Source of the DNA: Oscillospiraceae bacterium
Lineage (GTDB): Bacteria; Bacillota; Clostridia; Oscillospirales; Ruminococcaceae
Assembly (NCBI GenBank): GCA_017483405.1
Contig: JAFUWP010000327.1
Location: 1-27,153 of the forward strand
Direction: 5' to 3'
DNA: 27,153 nucleotides
Both the position numbers and the translations under genes were made by a program. Below, in pieces: positions 6,682 through 14,194 of the stretch. The notes below the pieces were generated by a model. That model ran no database searches. It saw only the letters and a program-made list of their open reading frames with translations, and was not told the origin of the DNA. Position 1 is the stretch's first letter; every line of letters starts with the position of its first letter.

Positions 6682-8613
6682 TCAGGATTCTGCAACAGGT
6701 GTTGTCGGGTCAGTAATTTCGGCATCTGCCGGAACAGTTTCTGATTCTTCGGCTTCTGTTTCAGCGGCAGATTCTTCCGGTGTTTCTTCAGAAGTTTCCT
6801 GTGTTGCTTCTTCGGAAGTTTCCGGAGCTTCTTCTGTTGTTTCCTGTGTATCTTCCTGCTGGTCAATATCTGTATTCTTTCTGAGCTGAATCCAGTCGAA
6901 GATATTGACAACACCATCACCATTGACATCCGCACCCTTGAACTGTGCTTCGGTGATAGCCTTTCTGCCGTGCAGATAGTTGCCGAGCGTGTCCAAATCG
7001 ACAGGTTCAGGCTTCACGATACCGCCTTCGCCGTTGATTCTGATGGTGTTTTCCTTGCAGAATTCCTGAATTGCAGGAGATTCGCTTACAATATTGACAT
7101 TTTCATCTACAGTCGGAATGACACCTTCGCCATAACCGACCGCATATTCGCCGACTTTCTCAACAGATGCCGGAATTTCGACTTCTGTCAGAGAAGAACA
7201 GCCTGCCAGTGCATAACCGTCAATTCTGGTGACAGTTTCCGGAATCGTGAGCATTTCGAGAGATTCACATCTGTATAATACATGATTGCTGAGTTTTTCC
7301 AGACCTTCGGGAAGATTGATTTCCGTCAGGGCGGTGCATCCGGCAAAGCTCCAGATACCCAGTTCACTCATACTGCCCTCGAATACAGCAGATGTCAGTG
7401 AAGTGCAGTTATAGAACGCATAACTTCCGATGGACTGCACACTTGCAGGAATTATGATATTCTCCAGAGATTCGCAGTCATAGAATGCATACACACCGAT
7501 TTTTTCCACATTCTCCGGAATGGTGATGGCCGGCAGACTTCTGCACTTGCAGAATGTATATTCATCGACAGAAGTGATTCCGGTCGGAAGATTGATGCTT
7601 TCCAGTGCTTCACAGCCATAGAACGCATAACTTTCAATTCTGGTTATGGATTCCGGCAGAGTCACTGTTTTCAGAGCGTTACAGCCATTGAATGCATTTC
7701 TTCTGATTCTTGTGATAGAATCCGGAATGACAACATTTTCCAGTGCGTGGCAGTCCTTGAAAAGTTCGACTTCGATGTTCTCCATGCCGGAAGATAATGT
7801 CACATCACGCAGATACAGACAGTTATTGAATGCACCTTCGCCGATATTCTCAACCGTATCCGGAATCACAATTTCTTCCAGAGCAGAGAGTTCAAACGCA
7901 TGGTCACGGATTCTGGTGACACTTGCAGGAATATTGACCGTTTTCAGCGCACTGCACTGATAAGCAATCTTATCCGGAATTGTGGTGACACCTTCTGCAA
8001 AACTGAGTGTTTTCAGGTTAGTACAGGTCGTAAAAATATAACCTCCGAACGAAGTGACATTGCTCGGAACGGTAACTTCCGTCAGAGCCGTGCAGAATGC
8101 AAATGCTTCTTTTCCGATGTTGGTCAGAGTATCCGGCAAATTAATCGCTTTCAGAGCGGTACAGCTCTCGAATGCGCCTTCTGCAATGTTTGCCACATTT
8201 TCCATACCGGAAACTTCTTCCAGATTCGTGCAGTTACAGAACGCATACGCACCGATTTTGCTGACAGTATCCGGAATAGTGACTTTCTTCATCTGGCATT
8301 CTTGGAATGACTCCGGATAAAGTACCTGTACAGGGAAATCATTGCTTCCGTCATTCATCGTTGCCGGAATGGTGATTTCTTCCGCAGTCGTGTTATTACA
8401 CTTGATAATCTGGACATAGCCCAGCTGGACATACTGAATCGTATAGTCACCGACTTCGTAATATTTGCCGCTGTTCCAGTTGGATTCGACAGCCGAACTC
8501 ATCGCCTGTGCGGTCAGCGGACGGATGATGCCGGTGGTTTCGAGTGTGGGCGCAGTTCCGGCGAACACCATCGCGAATGCGAGGATACCGGCGGCCATTC
8601 TGTTCATCTTCAT
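6682..8613 (-). CDS. Secreted BspA-type leucine-rich-repeat protein with half dockerin and acidic tail
   Basis: A 643-residue exported protein with a signal peptide (about 1-37). Residues about 75-495 are some 17 BspA/LRR_5-type repeats of about 23 residues, with the pattern LxxIxIPxxVxxIGxxAFxxCxx; such repeats usually mediate binding of proteins or surfaces. Residues 543-580 resemble the second half of a type I dockerin: a helix, then the calcium loop DVNGDGVVNIFD (562-573; Asp1, Asn3, Asp5, Asn9 and Asp12 in place), then WIQLRKN. The first calcium loop of a normal dockerin is absent. A Glu/Thr/Ser-rich acidic tail (582-643) follows, although dockerins usually end a protein. It could associate with a cohesin scaffold or the cell surface. 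It has its own promoter and terminator. Confidence 0.9.
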   Translation of the reverse strand: MKMNRMAAGILAFAMVFAGTAPTLETTGIIRPLTAQAMSSAVESNWNSGKYYEVGDYTIQYVQLGYVQIIKCNNTTAEEITIPATMNDGSNDFPVQVLYPESFQECQMKKVTIPDTVSKIGAYAFCNCTNLEEVSGMENVANIAEGAFESCTALKAINLPDTLTNIGKEAFAFCTALTEVTVPSNVTSFGGYIFTTCTNLKTLSFAEGVTTIPDKIAYQCSALKTVNIPASVTRIRDHAFELSALEEIVIPDTVENIGEGAFNNCLYLRDVTLSSGMENIEVELFKDCHALENVVIPDSITRIRRNAFNGCNALKTVTLPESITRIESYAFYGCEALESINLPTGITSVDEYTFCKCRSLPAITIPENVEKIGVYAFYDCESLENIIIPASVQSIGSYAFYNCTSLTSAVFEGSMSELGIWSFAGCTALTEINLPEGLEKLSNHVLYRCESLEMLTIPETVTRIDGYALAGCSSLTEVEIPASVEKVGEYAVGYGEGVIPTVDENVNIVSESPAIQEFCKENTIRINGEGGIVKPEPVDLDTLGNYLHGRKAITEAQFKGADVNGDGVVNIFDWIQLRKNTDIDQQEDTQETTEEAPETSEEATQETSEETPEESAAETEAEESETVPADAEITDPTTPVAES

Positions 8614-8702
8614 AATAAAAACCTGCCTCTCTAAAATATAAAAAATTTTTCAGAATCTATTTATAAATCCAGCCCCTCTGCAAAACTTATAAATATAATC
8701 TT

Positions 8703-8732
8703 ATTATACAGTATCGCATACACATTTGTCAA
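8703..8732 (-). promoter_or_regulatory. Sigma-A type promoter for LRR-dockerin gene
   Basis: On the minus strand, TTGACA (8727-8732), an 18-nt spacer, and TATAAT (8703-8708). Both hexamers are perfect. The leader to the ATG at 8613 is about 80 nt and ends with a GAGAGG ribosome binding site. Confidence 0.9.
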
Positions 8733-8767
8733 GTATTTCAGTGAAAAAAGAGAAATTTTATTTCGGG

Positions 8768-9760
8768 TCAGGTCATACTGTAATAATAAATTTTGATGAT
8801 AGCATTATCCGCGAATTCATCGCCCTGTACAAAATCGGTTACGCCGTTGACGGAAATATCGAATACTTTTCCGGATTGCAGTACTCCGTTCAGAAGATTA
8901 CCGGATTTGGCCTCTACAGTTACGTTTGTAAAACCGGCATCCTGAAACTGATTTCTGACGATTTCAAAGTCTTTTCCTTTCATATTCTCGGAAGAATCCG
9001 GCATGGAAAGCATCTTGATTTCTTCGAGCGTTTCGCCTTCCGGAACGGTTTCCGCCTGATGTTCGGTAATGTCGATTTTCAGCTTGTATTCGTTCATGAT
9101 TTCGGCATTGGCAAAGAGTGTTTCAAGGACAAGTTTCGCATTCTGGGAGACTTTGTTATAGAAATCAGGATTCTGTTCTAATTTCTTTTCCTGTTCCTGT
9201 TTGAGCTTGCTGAGTGATTTGGTATATTCTTCCAGAGAAATACTCCCCAGAAGGGATTTCTTCACACCGTAGAATTTAAAGCTTTCCATATCCAGCTCAT
9301 GGGAAAGAATTTCCGGTTCAGGCAGAGTGATATGTATTTTTTTGTTATCATTATCAATTTCGTCATACTGAATCTTAGATAAATCAATTCCGGCCTGAAT
9401 CGTGCCGTCATAGCTAAATACATAGATTTCTTCCGCAAACTTGATTTTTGAAAATAATTCCCTGTAATCCGAAATTTCAGATGCATTGGTGTAGAAATAT
9501 TCCATCGAAACAAGCTTGCTCGCCTCCTGAAATAATTCTTCGAGTGTCTCCTGACGGAGTTCTATTTTTTCGGGTGCAACCGTCTCGATGATTTCTTCTA
9601 TCATCTCCCGAACCGGATGTTCCTGTTCGGCTTCTTCCTGCGCCTGATGCAGTTCTTCACTGACGGAAATCACCTGTTTTTTGGAATTCTGCATCATCAC
9701 GAAAAGAACCCCCACGGCAACTGCCAGTATCACGATGATAACAACTAAAATTTTCTGCAT
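8768..9760 (-). CDS. Membrane-anchored DUF4230-like protein with C-terminal PASTA-like domain
   Basis: A 330-residue protein with one N-terminal membrane segment (about 3-22, MQKILVVIIVILAVAVGVLF), a Glu-rich probable coiled coil (33-75), and a beta-rich central domain that I match from memory to DUF4230 (KIKFAEEIYVFSYDGTIQAGIDLSKI, then a charged stretch and LEQNPDFYNKVSQNAKLVLETLFAN). The last 65 residues resemble a PASTA domain (GKDFEIVRNQFQDAGFTNVTVEAKSG, then FVQGDEFADNAIIKIYYYS). PASTA domains in Firmicutes often sense wall fragments. The gene starts 26 bases after a small membrane-protein gene on the same strand, so they are likely cotranscribed. Its function is unknown. Confidence 0.75.
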   Translation of the reverse strand: MQKILVVIIVILAVAVGVLFVMMQNSKKQVISVSEELHQAQEEAEQEHPVREMIEEIIETVAPEKIELRQETLEELFQEASKLVSMEYFYTNASEISDYRELFSKIKFAEEIYVFSYDGTIQAGIDLSKIQYDEIDNDNKKIHITLPEPEILSHELDMESFKFYGVKKSLLGSISLEEYTKSLSKLKQEQEKKLEQNPDFYNKVSQNAKLVLETLFANAEIMNEYKLKIDITEHQAETVPEGETLEEIKMLSMPDSSENMKGKDFEIVRNQFQDAGFTNVTVEAKSGNLLNGVLQSGKVFDISVNGVTDFVQGDEFADNAIIKIYYYSMT

Positions 9761-9786
9761 AATATTCCTCCCGAATTTTTTTAAAA

Positions 9787-10305
9787 TTATTCTTCATCCT
9801 GTAAAATTTTCGGTGCTTCGGCATTGAGTTCAGCAAGTTTCTGATTTTTTCTTTCAATTCTGTATTCACGGCTTTCGAGAAAATTCCATACCGCAAGAAT
9901 CAAAACCAGAAAAGCCGGAAATACTATCGGCAGAATTCTGTCCTGATATAATTCACTTACCGGCTTCATACTTTCCCCGATGCCCGAAAAATTCTGGTCT
10001 GCATAATTACAGAACTTTTTCAGCACACTCATACAGCAGACTGTTCCGGCAATATCCGGAATCAGGGCAATCAGATTCAGCATATAAAATTTTGTTTTTT
10101 TTCCGATAAAGCACAGCATCACCGCGATGAAAATCAGCCCTGCGCCCAGAAACATCCAGAAACTGTAAACCCCGAAAAATTCCGGATAATTCCCCTCCCT
10201 GACGTTGTATTTCCATCCCGATGCCGAAAGCATTGCCATCCCCCCGAATATCACCGCCATTATCAGCAGAAGTATTTCCAGACAGATTCTGATAAATTTT
10301 TTCAT
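9787..10305 (-). CDS. Small membrane protein of unknown function
   Basis: A 172-residue protein that I do not recognise. Three or four membrane segments are visible: about 5-28 (starting KKFIRICLEILLLIMAV), 45-65 (FWMFLGAGLIFIAVMLCFIG), 73-92 (MLNLIALIPDIAGTVCC), and about 127-145 (ILPIVFPAFLVLILAVWNFL). A charged tail ends the protein. The start at 10305 is preferred because an AAGGGG site precedes it; upstream in-frame codons would run into the divergent spoIVB region with no ribosome site. It is probably the first gene of a two-gene operon with the DUF4230-like gene. Confidence 0.75.
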   Translation of the reverse strand: MKKFIRICLEILLLIMAVIFGGMAMLSASGWKYNVREGNYPEFFGVYSFWMFLGAGLIFIAVMLCFIGKKTKFYMLNLIALIPDIAGTVCCMSVLKKFCNYADQNFSGIGESMKPVSELYQDRILPIVFPAFLVLILAVWNFLESREYRIERKNQKLAELNAEAPKILQDEE

Positions 10306-10365
10306 AAATTTCCCCTTCTGTATTTTATTCACTCTGATAAATCCGTTCTGTCCGGCGATACTAAC

Positions 10366-10387
10366 TCTGTGCATCTCCATGCACAGA
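10366..10387. promoter_or_regulatory. Perfect 9-bp inverted repeat between divergent genes
   Basis: TCTGTGCAT (10366-10374) and ATGCACAGA (10379-10387) are perfect complements around CTCC. The repeat lies in the short divergent region, ending five bases before the AGGTG ribosome site of the SpoIVB-like gene. It could be a DNA operator or an mRNA hairpin in the leader. It is not followed by T residues, so it is not a terminator. Confidence 0.6.
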
Positions 10388-10401
10388 AAGCAGGTGAATC
10401 C

Positions 10402-11568
10402 TTGAACATTCACAGAATTATCAAATCCGGAATTCTGGCTCTGAGTGCCGTGCTCTGTACCCAGCCGGTATGCAGAGCGTTTTATTATGCCGGACATCTG
10501 GCCGATTCCTATTATGTAACAGCCGGCGAAACGCTCGAAGTTTCCCACTGTATCGGCGCACTGCCGGCCTCCGGCATGGCAGTATCGGCCACTCAGCTGA
10601 AATTATTCGGCATCTTTCCGGTGAAGGAAGTCTCCGTACAGCCCGCGGAAGAAGTCATGCTTGTGCCGTGCGGTCAGCCGTTCGGAATGCGGATGCTGAT
10701 GGATGGCATTATGGTTATCGGCTTCGGAGAAGTCGAAACTGAAACAGGCGGATGCTGTCCGGCCGTTTCGGCAGGCATCCGCGAAGGCGATATGATTACT
10801 GCCGTCAATCACGAAACGCTGACCTGTGCGCAGGATTTCCGCGCGATTGTCACCGAATCCGGCGGTGACAGCCTTGACTTAACCATTCAGAGAGATAATC
10901 TCTCTTTAGAACTGTCACTTTCGCCGGCATATTCCCTGACAGCGGACTGCTGGCAGACCGGAATCTGGGTGCGTGACAGTACTGCCGGCATCGGCACGAT
11001 GACGTATTATAACCCCTCTGACGGCAGTTTCGGGGGACTCGGACACCCTATCTGCGACCCTGATACCGGTGAAATCATCCCGCTCGGCAGAGGAACAGCC
11101 GATGCTGTCACCATCAGCGGAGCTGTCCGCGGTCAGGCCGGAAACCCAGGTCAGCTACAGGGTTATTTTTCCGCAGAATCTCCCATCGGTGTGCTTGACA
11201 GCAATCAGGAATCGGGCATTTTCGGACATCTGCAAGAGCCTGTCACGAGCTTTCCGACCGTGCCTATGGCTCTGAAACAGGAAATCACGCTCGGAGAGGC
11301 GGTCATCCTCACTACAGTACAGGGCAGTGAACCGCGCCCCTATTCCGCAGAAATCACGGCTATCGACTATACCGACAGCACCCAGAATATGATAATCAAA
11401 ATCACTGATGAGGAACTTCTTGCCTGTACGGGAGGCATTGTGCAGGGCATGAGCGGAAGTCCCATCCTCCAGAACGGAAAACTCATCGGCGCGGTGACGC
11501 ATGTTTTTGTGAGCGACCCTTCCACTGGCTACGCCATTTTTGCGGAAAGCATGTATCATCACGACTGA
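10402..11568 (+). CDS. spoIVB: SpoIVB-type S55 peptidase with PDZ domain
   Basis: SpoIVB is the serine peptidase sent from the forespore to trigger sigma-K processing in the mother cell. The protein (388 residues from the TTG) has an N-terminal hydrophobic segment, a PDZ domain (about 100-175, with SAGIREGDMITAVNHE), and an S55 peptidase domain. The catalytic residues are in place: His215 in GLGHPICD, Asp336 in IKITDEEL, and Ser351 in GMSGSP. The Asp-to-Ser distance is 15 residues, as between Asp363 and Ser378 of B. subtilis. I prefer the TTG at 10402 because AGGTG lies just upstream; the in-frame GTG at 10369 lacks a ribosome site and sits inside a hairpin. The gene stands alone here, without the spo0A neighbour it often has. 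Confidence 0.88.
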   Translation: MNIHRIIKSGILALSAVLCTQPVCRAFYYAGHLADSYYVTAGETLEVSHCIGALPASGMAVSATQLKLFGIFPVKEVSVQPAEEVMLVPCGQPFGMRMLMDGIMVIGFGEVETETGGCCPAVSAGIREGDMITAVNHETLTCAQDFRAIVTESGGDSLDLTIQRDNLSLELSLSPAYSLTADCWQTGIWVRDSTAGIGTMTYYNPSDGSFGGLGHPICDPDTGEIIPLGRGTADAVTISGAVRGQAGNPGQLQGYFSAESPIGVLDSNQESGIFGHLQEPVTSFPTVPMALKQEITLGEAVILTTVQGSEPRPYSAEITAIDYTDSTQNMIIKITDEELLACTGGIVQGMSGSPILQNGKLIGAVTHVFVSDPSTGYAIFAESMYHHD

Positions 11569-11600
11569 AAACGGGCTGCCGGACAGCAGCCCATTTTTCA
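11569..11600. terminator. Terminator between spoIVB and the degenerate HPr gene
   Basis: GGGCTGC (11573-11579) pairs with GCAGCCC (11586-11592) around CGGACA, followed by ATTTTTC on the plus strand. On the minus strand it is followed by GTTTTC, so it may also end the convergent HPr-like gene. Confidence 0.85.
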
Positions 11601-11623
11601 AGCCAAATCAGTCATACAAATAT

Positions 11624-11884
11624 CTATATAAGAGAATATTCTCCTTCTTCTACAAAAGCAGCAATAGCTTCCACCGCTGCCCGTTCGTCAATACCTTTCG
11701 CAGTGATGCGGATTTTTGTCCCAGCTTTCGCATAACTCAGTGAATATTTTTTATCATTCTCCACATCCAGCACTTCAATCCTGACCTGAGAGAGAAACTT
11801 CCGACTTTTCCGGATAATTCCCATTCTGAGAGTCGGAAGTGTATAAATATTCCTGTTCACAACTGTTACAATCTTACTGAACAT
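11624..11884 (-). CDS. Degenerate HPr-family protein lacking both phosphorylation sites
   Basis: An 86-residue protein that follows the HPr pattern: MFSKIVTVVNRN at the start, a middle strand (RIEVLDVEND), then TKIRITAKG and the closing helix DERAAVEAIAAFVEEGE, which aligns closely with the HPr gene just upstream. The active-site loop that carries His15 (LHARPA in HPr) reads YTLPTLRMG here, with Thr at position 15. The Ser46 helix (NAKSLLGILSLG) is shortened to about KKYSLSYAKAG. It therefore cannot act as a normal phosphocarrier. AAAGGA precedes the ATG and the frame is intact, so it is probably expressed. A terminator separates it from the HPr gene. Confidence 0.78.
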   Translation of the reverse strand: MFSKIVTVVNRNIYTLPTLRMGIIRKSRKFLSQVRIEVLDVENDKKYSLSYAKAGTKIRITAKGIDERAAVEAIAAFVEEGEYSLI

Positions 11885-11914
11885 GTTCTTTCCTTTCTAT
11901 TGACCGAAAATCTG

Positions 11915-11941
11915 AAAAAAGGGCTGCCCTGCGGCAGCCCC
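11915..11941 (-). terminator. Intrinsic terminator after ptsH
   Basis: On the minus strand, GGGCTGCC and GGCAGCCC-type arms form a GC-rich stem over a short loop and end in TTTTTT (read from AAAAAA at 11915-11920). The arms closely resemble those of the hairpin at 11573-11592. Confidence 0.92.
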
Positions 11942-11961
11942 CGATGTGTTATGTTGTTTGC

Positions 11962-12234
11962 TTATCTGCTTTCGTCACTGAAGCCGCTTTCAACGAGTTC
12001 TACCAGTGCTTCAACAGCTGCCTGTTCATCAGCACCGTCAGCAATGATACGAATATCAGTACCGCCGACAATGCCAAGAGACAGAATACCGAGCAGGCTC
12101 TTTGCGTTTACACGGCGTTCTTTCTTTTCAATCCAGATAGAGGACCGGAATTCATTGGCCTTCTGGATGAAGAACGTAGCCGGTCTTGCGTGAAGACCTA
12201 CCTGATTCTGAACTGTCACATCTTTTACAAACAT
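11962..12234 (-). CDS. ptsH: Phosphocarrier protein HPr
   Basis: A 90-residue HPr. HPr carries phosphate from enzyme I to the sugar-specific PTS enzymes at His15, and in Firmicutes HprK phosphorylates Ser46 to make it a corepressor of CcpA. Both sites are exact: VGLHARPATFF places His15, and VNAKSLLGILSLG places Ser46. The ATG at 12234 is chosen because GGGAGAG lies seven bases upstream and it gives the normal family start (MFVKDVTVQN); the longer frame adds only a spurious eight residues. It has its own promoter at 12295-12323 and a strong terminator. Enzyme I and HprK are not in the window. Confidence 0.95.
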   Translation of the reverse strand: MFVKDVTVQNQVGLHARPATFFIQKANEFRSSIWIEKKERRVNAKSLLGILSLGIVGGTDIRIIADGADEQAAVEALVELVESGFSDESR

Positions 12235-12632
12235 ATCAAAACTCTCCCATCTTTGCATATTACTACAGTATTGGATTTACCTCTGCATACTGTTATTATA
12301 CATGCAAAAACAGATTTCGTCAACTGTTTTTTCAAATATCGAGACAATTTTCGGAAAAATTCTACGCATTGTTAAAATCCATGCCTGAAACAAGCCTTAG
12401 TCTTTGTATATAATCACAAATAGATTTCATCAATACGGCTGTGAAATATCCTGTCCGCAACAAACAAAATTCAACAGAAAATTCTGTGCACTGTGCAATA
12501 AAAAAACAGGTTTGGTGTCGGAACATGTCGGGTAAGTTGTGAACAAACTTTTAATAGCCGTTCGGCGAGTTCCGGCCGTAATTCGGGTATCCGTTCCGGC
12601 CGGAGGAAAAAATAATAATACAAACTGTACAT
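12235..12632. other. Intergenic region between ptsH and Crh-like gene
   Basis: About 400 bases without a supported gene. It holds the ptsH promoter at the left end. At 12569-12578 and 12593-12602 the 10-mer GTTCCGGCCG occurs twice, 24 bases apart, next to a GCCGTTCGGC palindrome. A 53-codon minus-strand frame begins directly after the Crh-like stop (12632 to 12471) but has no ribosome site. I found no clear terminator for the Crh-like gene. Confidence 0.6.
12295..12323 (-). promoter_or_regulatory. Sigma-A type promoter for ptsH
   Basis: On the minus strand, TTGACG (12318-12323), a 17-nt spacer ending in ATG, and TATAAT (12295-12300). It leaves a leader of about 55 nt before the ATG. Confidence 0.88.
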
Positions 12633-12911
12633 TTATGGATAAAGATTCGGGTCAGCACCGCCGTTCTGCATCCATGCGGCGAGGGTTTCCACGGCCTCCT
12701 GTTCGTCATCGCCTTCGGCAGTGAGCGTGACTTCCATACCGGCGCAAAGTCCCATAGACAGGACTGCAAGAAGGCTCTTGGCATTCACCGAGCGTTCGCC
12801 GTTTTCAATGCGCAGAGACGAACGATAGGAATTTGCTTTCTGAATAAAAGAAACATCCGGTTTTTTCCTCAGAGGATAATTTCTTAATATAATAACATCT
12901 TTGGAATACAT
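12633..12911 (-). CDS. Crh-like HPr paralogue (Arg15, Ser46)
   Basis: A 92-residue protein that aligns to the HPr gene below without gaps over the first 46 positions. Position 15 is Arg (YPLRKKPDVSF) instead of His, so it should not pass phosphate in the PTS. Position 46 is Ser in the same context as HPr (VNAKSLLAVLSMG). This is the arrangement of Crh in Bacillus (Gln15, Ser46), which serves only as a HprK-phosphorylated corepressor for CcpA. Whether it is an orthologue of Crh or a separate loss is unclear. AAAGGAG lies six bases before the ATG at 12911. It follows trmD by 41 bases and may be the last gene of the ffh-trmD operon. Confidence 0.85.
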   Translation of the reverse strand: MYSKDVIILRNYPLRKKPDVSFIQKANSYRSSLRIENGERSVNAKSLLAVLSMGLCAGMEVTLTAEGDDEQEAVETLAAWMQNGGADPNLYP

Positions 12912-12952
12912 AACGCGCTCCTTTCTTAATGACAAAACAGCGGACAGCATGG

Positions 12953-13663
12953 TCATTTTGGTTTATGTTCCTGTTGTGCGAGCCATGCGGCATACATATC
13001 GGGACGTTTTTCCTTTGTGATTTCGAGACTTTTCTGATGTCTCCATCGGGAGATGTTCAGATGATGGCCGGAAAGCAGAACTTCCGGAACGGATTCCTCT
13101 TCCCATACTTCCGGACGGGTATACTGCGGATATTCCAGAAGGCCGTTGAAATGGCTTTCCTCCTCGAAGCAGACTGCCGCCGGAAGGACTCCGCCGCACA
13201 TACGGGCAACGGCATCGGTCAGCACGAGCGCGGGAAGTTCTCCACCGGTCAGGACATAATCCCCGATGGAAATTTCTTCATCAATGATTTTATCCAGAAC
13301 ACGCTGGTCAATGCCTTCATAGTGACCGCATAACAGAAATAGATTCTCCTGCTTTGACAGGCTGACTGTCTTCTGCTGGGTCAGGACACTGCCTTTCGGA
13401 GACAGATAAATGCTGTACGGCCTTGTGCCGAGCATATCGCTGACAGCTGTCCAGCATCTGTAAATCGGCTCGGCCTGCATCAGCATCCCCATACCGCCAC
13501 CGTAGGGGGTATCATCCACGCGCCGATGCTTATCGAGCGTATAATCCCGTATATTGTGACAATGCACCTCAATCGCGCCGGATTTCCGCGCTCTGCCGAT
13601 GATGCTTTCCGACAGCACCGCTTCGCACATCTCCGGAAAGAGTGTTGCAATATCAATCCGCAT
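12953..13663 (-). CDS. trmD: tRNA (guanine37-N1)-methyltransferase TrmD
   Basis: A 236-residue SPOUT-class methyltransferase that makes m1G37 in tRNAs and prevents frameshifting. Typical segments are MRIDIATLFPEM at the start, DDTPYGGGMGMLMQAEPI, LLCGHYEGIDQRV, and EEISIGDYVLTGGELPALVLTDAVAR, the last forming the knot that binds SAM. Near the end HHLNISRWRHQKSLEIT is also typical. The ATG at 13663 is chosen over a TTG two codons earlier because of spacing from AAGGA. The start overlaps the end of rimM, the usual order in Firmicutes. Confidence 0.97.
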   Translation of the reverse strand: MRIDIATLFPEMCEAVLSESIIGRARKSGAIEVHCHNIRDYTLDKHRRVDDTPYGGGMGMLMQAEPIYRCWTAVSDMLGTRPYSIYLSPKGSVLTQQKTVSLSKQENLFLLCGHYEGIDQRVLDKIIDEEISIGDYVLTGGELPALVLTDAVARMCGGVLPAAVCFEEESHFNGLLEYPQYTRPEVWEEESVPEVLLSGHHLNISRWRHQKSLEITKEKRPDMYAAWLAQQEHKPK

Positions 13664-14177
13664 CTTCAAACAATCCTTTCAGCGGCCGGATTCTCATGAT
13701 GCCTTCTTCCAGATTGGTTTCTATCACCACATCCGGAATCGCGGGAGCGAGATATTCGTGCTTTTCTTCCTCGTTCCAGATTTCATACACATCATTTGCG
13801 CCTGTCTGCATCACATCCCTGAGCATACCCCATACTCTGCCGGTATCGGCATCGATGACTTTCAGGCCGATTAAATCCTGAATAAAATAACTGCCTTCTT
13901 CCAGCTCGACATCATCCCTGTCCATGTAGAGAATTTTCCCTTTCATAGCTTCGGCCTGTTCGCGGGTATCGCAGTCCTGTAATTTCATGATAATCAAATT
14001 CTGCTGGATTCTGGCATTCTGCACCTGAACCGCCTGACGGCCGTTCTTATCCAGATATAATTCCTCAAAAGAACACAAAAACGCCGCATCGTCACACCAA
14101 GGATAGACTTTCAATTCCCCGTGAAGACCATGGACGTTTGTGATTTTACCAATTTCTAAAAAGCGTTTCTGTTTCAT
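13653..14177 (-). CDS. rimM: Ribosome maturation factor RimM
   Basis: A 174-residue protein needed for assembly of the 30S head, where it binds S19. The N-terminal RimM domain shows IGKITNVHGLHGELKVYPWCDD and the C-terminal PRC-like domain shows DLIGLKVIDADTGRVWGMLRDV, NDVYEIW and LAPAIPDVVIETNLEEGIMRI. Its last bases overlap the start of trmD by 11 bases. It lies between khpA and trmD in the classic rpsP-rimM-trmD cluster. Confidence 0.96.
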   Translation of the reverse strand: MKQKRFLEIGKITNVHGLHGELKVYPWCDDAAFLCSFEELYLDKNGRQAVQVQNARIQQNLIIMKLQDCDTREQAEAMKGKILYMDRDDVELEEGSYFIQDLIGLKVIDADTGRVWGMLRDVMQTGANDVYEIWNEEEKHEYLAPAIPDVVIETNLEEGIMRIRPLKGLFEDAD

Positions 14178-14194
14178 AAAAAGCCCTGCTCCGT

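Noticed and set aside
8733..8767. Weak GAAAT/ATTTC stem with T run after the DUF4230-like gene
   Set aside because: The stem is only five A/T-rich pairs with a three-base loop, too weak to call.
11944..12375. Plus-strand frame over ptsH
   Set aside because: It covers ptsH and its promoter on the other strand and shows no domain.
12569..12602. Two GTTCCGGCCG copies as a possible terminator or attachment site
   Set aside because: They are direct repeats, not inverted, the T run is on the wrong side for a terminator of the Crh-like gene, and no mobile gene is nearby.
12471..12632. A 53-codon minus-strand frame whose ATG directly follows the Crh-like stop codon
   Set aside because: There is no ribosome site, the composition is not protein-like, and part of the frame runs through GC-rich repeated bases.
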